Assembly: GCA_041305085.1 (NCBI GenBank) | Contig: JBFYMA010000031.1 | Span: 1 to 27,305, forward strand | Source of the DNA: SURF-58 sp041305085 | GTDB lineage: Archaea; Nanobdellota; Nanobdellia; Woesearchaeales; UBA9642 | DNA: 27,305 bases | Direction of reading: 5' to 3' | Shown here: piece by piece, positions 15,017 through 20,303 of the stretch | Numbering within the stretch: position 1 is the stretch's first letter | Layout of the letters: every line of letters begins with the position of its first letter | The notes under the pieces: generated by a model | What the model was told of the DNA's origin: nothing | Database searches by the model: none | Seen by the model: the letters and a program-made list of their open reading frames with translations, nothing else | Made by a program: the position numbers and the translations under genes

Positions 15017-15363
15017 TGATTCCAAAAATCAATCCAAGGCAGATGCAGCAGATGATGAAGAGGATGGGCATCCAGCAGCAGGAAATAGATGATGCAAAGC
15101 AGGTCATAATAAGGTGCAGGGACAGGGAAATAGTTATAGACAATCCTTCTGTTGCAAAAGTGAATATGATGGGGCAGGAAAGCTACCAAATTAGCGGAGA
15201 AGAGCATGAAAGAAGCATTGATTCAACCCCTGAAATAGGCCAGGATGATATAAAAACAGTTATGGATCAGACAGAGGCTGACGAGGAAACTGCACGAAAA
15301 GCAATAGAAGATGCCAGCGGAGATCTTGCTGAGGCAATCATGTCCCTGAAAAAAGAGGATTAG
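15016..15363 (+). CDS. nac: Nascent polypeptide-associated complex protein (archaeal alpha-NAC)
   Basis: A 115-residue protein with the archaeal NAC layout: an N-terminal Met/Gln-rich helix with MMKRMGIQQQEIDDAKQVII, the NAC beta domain (~28-62, including VIIRCRDREIVIDNPSVAKV and SYQISG), and a C-terminal UBA domain (~77-115, DDIKTVMDQTEADEETARKA). It forms a homodimer that binds nascent chains at the ribosome exit. It overlaps secG by one base. A T-rich terminator follows. Confidence 0.93.
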   Translation: MIPKINPRQMQQMMKRMGIQQQEIDDAKQVIIRCRDREIVIDNPSVAKVNMMGQESYQISGEEHERSIDSTPEIGQDDIKTVMDQTEADEETARKAIEDASGDLAEAIMSLKKED

Positions 15364-15365
15364 CA

Positions 15366-15392
15366 GTTTTTTACTATTTTTTAGCATTTTTT
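15366..15392 (+). terminator. Triple T-run terminator after nac
   Basis: Three T6 runs spaced by AC/TA-rich triplets (TTTTTTACTATTTTTTAGCATTTTTT) begin 3 bases after the stop codon. Multiple T-runs are a strong intrinsic terminator form in archaea. Confidence 0.6.
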
Positions 15393-15408
15393 GCCCTTAA
15401 ACACAAAG

Positions 15409-15418
15409 TTTTTATATG
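15409..15418 (+). promoter_or_regulatory. TATA box of the unknown-pair / MinD-like operon
   Basis: TTTTTATATG centred about 26 bases before the ATG at 15439, which implies a leaderless transcript covering the three overlapping genes that follow. Confidence 0.6.
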
Positions 15419-15438
15419 TTCACACAGTTATATTATAA

Positions 15439-15924
15439 ATGGAATACTTTCATATGCTTAGAGATAAATCTAGGCAGAAGATTATGACAGCAGACCACAT
15501 GCTCACAATCACTTTCCCACTTGTAAAGGACCCTAAGCTGCTTATGGCTGTTCTGGAGAACATCCACGAAGCAATAGACCTCGGGATTACTGCTGTCTTA
15601 GAGCACGAAAGGGCGTTTAAAAGGATTCCTCCTTATTCAAATAATTTCCACGGAAAAATGAACATGTTCAGGCAAAAGCTCTCAAAAAAGTTCAATGTTG
15701 ACCAAAAAGACCTTAGGCTGGCGAATGACATCCAGGAGCTTCTGGCAAGCCACAAAAAAAGCTCTGTGGAGTTCATACGAAACAACAAATTCATGATAGG
15801 GGATGATTCTTACAACTTTAAAAGCCTTGACAAGGAGAAAATAAAAGTATTTTTGGCTAAGTCCAAAGTTTTTGTAAACCAACTGTACGAGATGACAACA
15901 AAAAATGATGCAATGTTTGGATGA
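15439..15924 (+). CDS. Unknown helical protein, first gene of a MinD-linked pair
   Basis: A 161-residue, mostly alpha-helical, soluble protein with no recognised family. Notable segments are SRQKIMTADHMLTITFPLVKDP, the conserved-looking NIHEAIDLGITAVLEHER, and a C-terminal basic/amphipathic half ending FVNQLYEMT. The all-helical form with a helical dimer-like core and regularly placed acidic residues is HEPN-like in general look, but the Rx4-6H catalytic motif is not clear, so I do not assign it. Its end overlaps the next gene by about 20 bases. Confidence 0.7.
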   Translation: MEYFHMLRDKSRQKIMTADHMLTITFPLVKDPKLLMAVLENIHEAIDLGITAVLEHERAFKRIPPYSNNFHGKMNMFRQKLSKKFNVDQKDLRLANDIQELLASHKKSSVEFIRNNKFMIGDDSYNFKSLDKEKIKVFLAKSKVFVNQLYEMTTKNDAMFG

Positions 15925-16363
15925 CGCAAAACAGGAACTAAAACGTGTAGACCATCTTATTTTTGTCAGTTTAAAATACACAAGAACAACTGACGTGCTT
16001 CTAAACGTTATTAAGCGCATGATAGATGCGTACAATTTCCTTCTCGAATCCCTTCTCAAGCGCGCGCTTGAAGACAAGCGAATTGATTCCATACCATTTA
16101 CCCCAAAAGAAAGAGTGACCATAATAAATGAGCTCTATCCAGAGCCTGAAGTTAAAGAGCACACATCCATGTACCTGCTTTTCAGGCAGATTTCAAGAAA
16201 TGATTATACAAGTGAGAATGAATATAGAAGGCACGTGACATTAGTAACATATATAAATGGAAGAAGGGAAATACTAAACATTGATCTGGTAAGCGTCTAT
16301 TATGAGGGCATGCTCAAATTTTTCGAAAAAGTAAAAAATATTGTTGAAAAAAAAGATGGGTAG
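15905..16363 (+). CDS. Unknown helical protein, second gene of a MinD-linked pair
   Basis: A 152-residue soluble helical protein of unknown function. It starts DDAKQELKRVDHLIFVSLKY, continues with a helix carrying RTTDVLLNVIKRMIDAYNFL, and has PFTPKERV and a C-terminal LVSVYYEGMLKFFEKVKNIV helix. Possible starts are ATG 15905, ATG 15908 or TTG 15917; all overlap the previous stop and no SD decides. It overlaps the MinD-like gene by 8 bases. The tight overlaps mean the three products probably work together; the length similarity to its neighbour allows a distant paralogy that I cannot show. Confidence 0.68.
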   Translation: MMQCLDDAKQELKRVDHLIFVSLKYTRTTDVLLNVIKRMIDAYNFLLESLLKRALEDKRIDSIPFTPKERVTIINELYPEPEVKEHTSMYLLFRQISRNDYTSENEYRRHVTLVTYINGRREILNIDLVSVYYEGMLKFFEKVKNIVEKKDG

Positions 16364-17030
16364 GTTTTTGGGAATTGTCAGCGGAAAAGGAGGTGTTGGA
16401 AAGACAACTACAAGCATAAACCTAGCATTCTGCTTAAAAGATTTTTACAAAACAGTTCTTGTTGAAGGAAACCTCCAAAATCCCCATATAGGGCTTCATT
16501 TTGGCCAGAAAAAGCCTGAATATACAATACACGATGCCACCATGCTGAAGCACACTATAGAAAAGGCGATCCATGATATTTACGGCATGAATGTTGTTAT
16601 GGGCAGCACAGGGGCAAAATATAATGAGGACAGAATCCAGAAAGTTATAAGAGGACTCTATCCATTTGGAGAAACAATAATTGTCGACTGCCCTCCTGGA
16701 AATTATATGCAAATTCTTGAGCACTGCGATGAGTGCATCATTGTAACAACCCCTGATCCTGTTTCTGTGAGCGAAAGCTATATTGCCAAAGGAACTGCAA
16801 AAAAGCTCGGAGTAATTGTTTTGGGGGTTGTGATAAACAGGGCAAGCAGATCAAGGCACGAGCTGGGAGAAAAAAGAATCAGCCAGTTTCTAAACCTTCC
16901 TGTGCTGGCAAATATTCCTGAAGACAAAAAAGTGCAGGAAGCGCTCTCAAAAAAACAGCCAGTTGTGCACTACAACCCTTCTGCAAAAAGCTCCCGAGAG
17001 TTCATAAGGCTTGCTGACTCAGTAAGATGA
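16356..17030 (+). CDS. MinD/ParA-family ATPase (SIMIBI class)
   Basis: A 224-residue P-loop ATPase with the deviant Walker A KGGVGKTT (11-18), switch II IIVDCPPG (108-115), and the nucleotide-base motif GVVINRAS. The region after the first strand reads VLVEGNLQNP (E37, N39), where canonical MinD/ParA proteins have D.D; this may alter hydrolysis. There is no clear C-terminal amphipathic membrane helix as in true MinD. The ATG at 16356 overlaps the previous stop; an earlier ATG at 16341 adds only five residues (MLKKK). Partition or positioning ATPases usually act with a partner, and the two preceding helical proteins are candidates. Confidence 0.88.
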   Translation: MGRFLGIVSGKGGVGKTTTSINLAFCLKDFYKTVLVEGNLQNPHIGLHFGQKKPEYTIHDATMLKHTIEKAIHDIYGMNVVMGSTGAKYNEDRIQKVIRGLYPFGETIIVDCPPGNYMQILEHCDECIIVTTPDPVSVSESYIAKGTAKKLGVIVLGVVINRASRSRHELGEKRISQFLNLPVLANIPEDKKVQEALSKKQPVVHYNPSAKSSREFIRLADSVR

Positions 17031-17046
17031 GGGCAAATATAGCAAT

Positions 17047-17056
17047 CTTTAAATAG
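17047..17056 (+). promoter_or_regulatory. TATA box of the paired half-transporter genes
   Basis: CTTTAAATAG centred about 26 bases before the ATG at 17078, giving a leaderless start for a new operon directly after the MinD-like gene. Confidence 0.55.
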
Positions 17057-17077
17057 TTTCAAAAAGGCAGGTATTAG

Positions 17078-17431
17078 ATGCAAAACAAAAACCTTGCAAT
17101 CATTCTTGTAATCATATTCACCATCTTTTCAGCACTCGCACAATTGCTGTGGAAATACAGTACAGAAAGCCTTTCGCTTAGCATTAAAGGCACAATTCTT
17201 AACACATTTCTGGTTCTGGGCTTTGTAACCTATGCAATTGGAAGCGTGATTTTTATTCTTGCACTAAAAAAAGGAGAACTTTCAATGGTTTTCCCATTTA
17301 TCAGCCTTAGCTTCATATGGGTAGCGCTGTTATCTATAATTTTTTTGGGTGAAACAATCGCAATAACAGGGTGGATTGGGATAATACTAATAATTTTGGG
17401 CGTCAGCTTTGTGAACAGGGGGTCAAAATGA
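17078..17431 (+). CDS. Four-helix SMR/EamA-like membrane transporter half (first)
   Basis: A 117-residue protein with four transmembrane helices: an N-terminal helix with ALAQLLWKYS, a second in GFVTYAIGSVIFILALKKG, a third in FPFISLSFIWVALLSIIFLG, then GET and a fourth ending ILGVSF. The LKKGELS..FPF and FLGE segments are typical of the drug/metabolite transporter superfamily in its half-size form (SMR, ArnE/ArnF). Half-size members must dimerise. The next gene encodes a similar protein overlapping by ATGA, which points to an obligate heterodimer. The substrate is unknown; lipid-linked sugars and cationic drugs are family possibilities. Confidence 0.83.
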   Translation: MQNKNLAIILVIIFTIFSALAQLLWKYSTESLSLSIKGTILNTFLVLGFVTYAIGSVIFILALKKGELSMVFPFISLSFIWVALLSIIFLGETIAITGWIGIILIILGVSFVNRGSK

Positions 17432-17769
17432 ATCTCGGAATAATATTGCCTTTGATGGTTGTTGCAACGCTTCTTGGAGCGTTTGGAAGCCTGCTGCTGA
17501 AAAAAGGCTCTGCAGAGTTTGAGCTGAAAATTCCCAGCATAATAAAAAACTGGAAAATAATATTGGGGTTGTTTCTCTATGTTTTGGCATCTGTGATATT
17601 TATCTGGCTGCTGAAGACATCAAAGCTGTCTTTTTTGTACCCATTCACCGCACTGAGCTATGTATGGGTTTCGTTTTTGTCAGTCAAGTTTTTAGGCGAG
17701 AATATGAATGCCTGGAAGTGGCTGGGCATAGTATTTATCATTGCAGGAATAGTGTTTGTGAGCATTTAG
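17428..17769 (+). CDS. Four-helix SMR/EamA-like membrane transporter half (second)
   Basis: A 113-residue, four-helix protein paralogous to the preceding one: ATLLGAFGSLLLKKGS (helix 1), VLASVIFIWLLKTSKLSFLYP (helix 2), FTALSYVWVSFLSVKFLGE (helix 3) and WLGIVFIIAGIVFV (helix 4). The ATG at 17428 overlaps the previous stop (ATGA); the frame opens earlier at 17371 but that would duplicate coding space. The first helix keeps a Lys pair and the loop Glu after FLG, as in its partner. A short inverted repeat lies ten bases after the stop. Confidence 0.83.
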   Translation: MNLGIILPLMVVATLLGAFGSLLLKKGSAEFELKIPSIIKNWKIILGLFLYVLASVIFIWLLKTSKLSFLYPFTALSYVWVSFLSVKFLGENMNAWKWLGIVFIIAGIVFVSI

Positions 17770-17905
17770 GGTAAGCAGTTGAACGTGTTGTTCAAAATTT
17801 TCTTATTGCCTCCTTTCTTAAGTAATAAAAAAACTTCTCCGCTTCTTGCCTTCGACTACAATACTCAACTCCATTGTGCTCTCCGTCTTTCAGTCGTAGG
17901 ATCGG

Positions 17906-17924
17906 CTAAAATTACAAATTTTAG
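17906..17924. repeat. Perfect palindrome CTAAAATT-ACA-AATTTTAG
   Basis: Eight-base arms around a three-base centre, all matches. It lies about 25 bases upstream of the TATA box at 17949-17958, where a dimeric DNA-binding protein could act on that promoter. Confidence 0.6.
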
Positions 17925-17971
17925 GTGCAATATGACAAATCCCATAAAATTTATATAACAAAAATGCACCT
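17923..17971. repeat. Inverted pair AGGTGCA / TGCACCT flanking a TATA box
   Basis: AGGTGCA (17923-17929) and TGCACCT (17965-17971) are perfect reverse complements 35 bases apart, with ATTTATATAA (17949-17958) between them. A further GGTGCA occurs at 18013-18018. A spaced pair around a promoter fits two operator half-sites or operators acting by looping. Confidence 0.5.
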
Positions 17972-17978
17972 GATTACT

Positions 17979-18060
17979 GATAGGTTCGCCCTATCCTCAA
18001 CCTAAATGTCGGGGTGCAGAGCAGCAGAGGTTGAGGGTATCACTCTGTGATATTCAACCC
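17979..18060 (+). ncRNA. Candidate structured RNA or leader with alternative hairpins
   Basis: If transcription starts about 26 bases after the TATA box at 17949-17958, the RNA begins near 17980 with GATAGG-TTCGC-CCTATC (17979-17995). Then 17992-18003 can pair with 18028-18039 over 12 bases (one G-U). Alternatively GGTTGA (18029-18034) can pair with TCAACC (18054-18059), enclosing a perfect TATCAC-TCT-GTGATA hairpin (18038-18052). The last two folds share bases and exclude each other, as in attenuators or switches. It could be a leader of the downstream membrane protein gene or an independent RNA; I recognise no family. Confidence 0.3.
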
Positions 18061-18117
18061 ATAGAAATTTCTCCTTTTAGTCGAAATTTTCAATAACTAT
18101 GTATTCTCATCAGTTTT

Positions 18118-18561
18118 ATGAACAGAAAATTTATAGACGTTTTGAAATGGATATGGACTGCGTTCGGAATCACCTTCTTAATCATAATTTTTACGGGAAT
18201 GGTAGTATATATGGCTCAAGACTTTTCAACAAAAAAATATGAATTTTTTCTGAATTTATCACAAATAGCATTAACATTATTCGGAATCACATTAATTGGG
18301 GGAATATTTGAATCAAAGAAAAAAGGGGAAAAAATCCTTAAGAGCATATTCTCTGTAAATTTATGTTTTTTAGCATCATTCATAGGTTTTATGTATTTAC
18401 ATTCATATGTAGTGATAGAATGGTCTGAAATTACTAGTAGTTTTATTTTGTGTTTATCCTATGTATTTATGTATGCAGCCATGATAATGGGTTTTATAGG
18501 ACTATTAGGAGGAATATACCTTCTAGTCAAAAAATTATTAGACCATTATTCAACATTGTAA
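18118..18561 (+). CDS. AT-rich orphan four-helix membrane protein
   Basis: A 147-residue protein with four transmembrane segments (~10-32, 42-64, 80-98, 105-137), an acidic loop between the third and fourth and a basic C-terminus. No family is recognised. Its base use differs from its neighbours: many ATA/TTA/TTT codons and few of the GCA/GGC/CTT codons common around it. With the repeat-rich DNA before it and no homologous partner nearby, it may have arrived by transfer. There is no clear SD and only a weak TATA at the leaderless distance, so the start is less certain. Confidence 0.65.
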   Translation: MNRKFIDVLKWIWTAFGITFLIIIFTGMVVYMAQDFSTKKYEFFLNLSQIALTLFGITLIGGIFESKKKGEKILKSIFSVNLCFLASFIGFMYLHSYVVIEWSEITSSFILCLSYVFMYAAMIMGFIGLLGGIYLLVKKLLDHYSTL

Positions 18562-18682
18562 TATCTAGTTTATCACACTTTCTAACTAAGTTAAAACCGC
18601 GCTGCACTCTCCCAAATCTTTTTCGCAGAACTTCATTTAAGCCCAATATTAAAAATTATCTAAGCCCACAGCAACTCACAAC

Positions 18683-18692
18683 CTTTAAAAAC
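18683..18692 (+). promoter_or_regulatory. TATA box of the THUMP methyltransferase gene
   Basis: CTTTAAAAAC centred 26 bases before the ATG at 18714. It excludes the longer frame opening at 18450, whose first 88 codons overlap the orphan membrane protein gene and this promoter. Confidence 0.6.
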
Positions 18693-18713
18693 CAGCTCTT
18701 TTTCTTTGTGGCT

Positions 18714-19835
18714 ATGGAAGGGATGATAATCACCCACAAGGGGCTTGAGGATGTTTCAAAGCTGGAAGTGAAGGAGCTGATAGGCCAGGCCGCCAAGACA
18801 GAGGAAACAGCTGCTATTTTTCCTGTAAAAAAGATTGAAGAGCTTGCAAAGCTGTGCTACCTTTCCAGGGCATCCAAGAGAGTGATTTTATACTTGGGGA
18901 GCTTTGATGTCAAGGGCTTTGAATCTACAGCCAAAAACATCCAGAAACTTTTGGAAAAAACAGATTTCAGGCAAAATTCTTTCAAAGATATCATCAAAAA
19001 ATCCCACAGGTGTGAATGCGAAAGAATTGGCAGCCACGAATTTAACAGTGTGGACATAGAGGAAGAGGCAGGGAAGAACCTGAAAAAAATTGTTGGGTTA
19101 AAGACAGACTACAAAAGCCCTTTTTTTGTGCTCTATGTCTATATATACAACGACAAGGGATACATAGGGATAGATTTCTGCAACAAGGATCTCAGCAAAA
19201 GAAAATACAAGATATATAATTATGGGGGAGAGATAAAAGGAACCATTGCATACAGCCTGCTCAGGATTGCAGGATTTAAAAAAGGCCAATTCATTATCGA
19301 TCCCTTCTGCGGCACAGGGACAATACCTATAGAGGCCTGCCTTTTCCAAAATCAGAAGAGCCCACACTTTTTTGACAAAGAGTTTATCTTTACAAATTAT
19401 GTGAAGTTTGATTTTGAGAAATTTGATAAAAAAATTTCTAATGAGGCAAAAACTATTTTTGGAACAGACAGCAGGCAGAAAAACATCAGCACAACAAAAA
19501 AAAATGCAAAGATTGCAGGTGCAGCATTCCAGGTTTCAAGGATAGACATTGAGTGGCTTGACACAAGGTTCGGCAATGAAAGTGTTGACCTTATTATAGG
19601 AAAGCCAATCATCCCTTCAAAGCACATAGCTGAAAGCATTGCACACAAGAGTTATAAGGACCTTTTTTATAGTGCCAAATTTGTGCTCAAAAAAACAGGA
19701 AAAATTGCCCTGCTGGCCCAAAAGTCTGAGTTAATTATAAAAACTTCAGAGAACTACGGGTTTAAGCTGGCAAAAAAAATTGCTGTTCATTCAGGCCAGG
19801 CAGAATATGATCTGACTGTTTTTGAAAAATCTTGA
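18714..19835 (+). CDS. THUMP-domain RNA methyltransferase (Trm14/TrmG10-like)
   Basis: A 373-residue protein. Residues ~40-155 are a THUMP RNA-binding domain (SHRCECERIGSHEFNSVDI at 97-115 is its hallmark), followed by a Rossmann methyltransferase with motif I DPFCGTGTIPIEA (196-208), a motif II-like IFGTDSRQKNIS (248-259) and C-terminal LLAQKSELI. This is the family that makes N2-methylguanosine in tRNA. The expected motif IV (N/D)PP(Y/F/W) is here DLIIGKPIIPS (292-302), which has lost the NPPY form, so catalytic activity or specificity may differ. The start is fixed by the TATA box; the next gene follows within 11 bases. Confidence 0.83.
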   Translation: MEGMIITHKGLEDVSKLEVKELIGQAAKTEETAAIFPVKKIEELAKLCYLSRASKRVILYLGSFDVKGFESTAKNIQKLLEKTDFRQNSFKDIIKKSHRCECERIGSHEFNSVDIEEEAGKNLKKIVGLKTDYKSPFFVLYVYIYNDKGYIGIDFCNKDLSKRKYKIYNYGGEIKGTIAYSLLRIAGFKKGQFIIDPFCGTGTIPIEACLFQNQKSPHFFDKEFIFTNYVKFDFEKFDKKISNEAKTIFGTDSRQKNISTTKKNAKIAGAAFQVSRIDIEWLDTRFGNESVDLIIGKPIIPSKHIAESIAHKSYKDLFYSAKFVLKKTGKIALLAQKSELIIKTSENYGFKLAKKIAVHSGQAEYDLTVFEKS

Positions 19836-19846
19836 GGGGTGGTAGC

Positions 19847-20293
19847 ATGGGCTGCGACATGTGCGGAAAGGATTCTGAGCTCTTTCAGGTAAAGATAGAA
19901 GAAACAATTATGAATGTCTGCAAGAACTGCGCAAGGTTTGGAACAATAATAAGAAAAAAACAATTACAAAGAATTGAGTTGTCTAAGCGCCACATCCAGG
20001 AAGAAAAAGAAGAGCCTGTTGAAGTTATCGTGCCAAACTACTCAACACTTGTCAAACAGGCAAGAGAGTCCAGAGGGCTTACTCAGGAAGACGCTGCAAA
20101 ATTATTAAGCCTAAAAACTTCCATGCTGAACAATATAGAGCGCTCAAGGCTCAAGCCAAACACTGAACTGGCAAGAAAGCTTGAAAAGTTTTTCAAAATA
20201 AGGCTTGTTGAGGAGTATAATGAGGAAAAATCTCTGCCAAATAATACAAAAAGCGAAGGATTTACGCTTGGAGACTTCATAAAAAAGAAATAG
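19847..20293 (+). CDS. MBF1-like zinc-ribbon / HTH (XRE) transcription factor
   Basis: A 148-residue protein. It begins with a zinc ribbon (CDMC at 3-6 and CKNC at 25-28), then a charged linker and an XRE-type helix-turn-helix (~62-115: YSTLVKQARESRGLTQEDAA, LLSLKTSMLNNIERSRLKP, ELARKLEKFF). The ribbon-plus-HTH order is that of archaeal multiprotein bridging factor 1 homologues, which link TBP and regulators or associate with ribosomes. The ATG at 19847 follows GAGGGGTGG (19834-19842). An in-frame TTG at 19832 would place the SD inside the gene. It follows the methyltransferase closely and is probably co-transcribed. Confidence 0.9.
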   Translation: MGCDMCGKDSELFQVKIEETIMNVCKNCARFGTIIRKKQLQRIELSKRHIQEEKEEPVEVIVPNYSTLVKQARESRGLTQEDAAKLLSLKTSMLNNIERSRLKPNTELARKLEKFFKIRLVEEYNEEKSLPNNTKSEGFTLGDFIKKK

Positions 20294-20303
20294 TTCTCGG
20301 AAA

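Larger units (their letters stand above)
17770..18117. other. 348-base gene-free stretch rich in inverted repeats
   Basis: I find no supportable gene. From left to right: a hairpin TTGAAC-GTGTT-GTTCAA at 17779-17795 followed by T-rich DNA (possible terminator); a less AT-rich part with a 36-codon minus-strand open frame (17795-17905) that is too short to call; a perfect 8-base-arm palindrome at 17906-17924; a 7-base inverted pair flanking a TATA box; and a hairpin cluster at 17979-18059. The density of perfect inverted repeats is well above anything else in the window and suggests regulatory DNA, a small RNA, or a mobile element end. Confidence 0.5.

Noticed and set aside
17795..17905. Minus-strand 36-codon open frame with a plausible-looking helical peptide (EKFFYYLRKEAIRKF)
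   Set aside because: It has no start with a ribosome site or TATA and is flanked by stops. It could be a gene remnant, but the evidence is too thin.
17979..18000. GGTTCG followed by CCTATCC, tRNA T-arm-like
   Set aside because: No acceptor, D or anticodon arms fit around it, and the pairing is explained better as a simple hairpin.
18638..18668. Direct repeat TAAGCCCA twice, 23 bases apart
   Set aside because: Eight-base repeats arise by chance in a window of this size, and no other features support a function or an insertion target duplication.
18450..18713. 88-codon N-terminal extension of the THUMP methyltransferase
   Set aside because: It overlaps the orphan membrane gene and the promoter at 18683-18692, and the THUMP family starts near the ATG at 18714.
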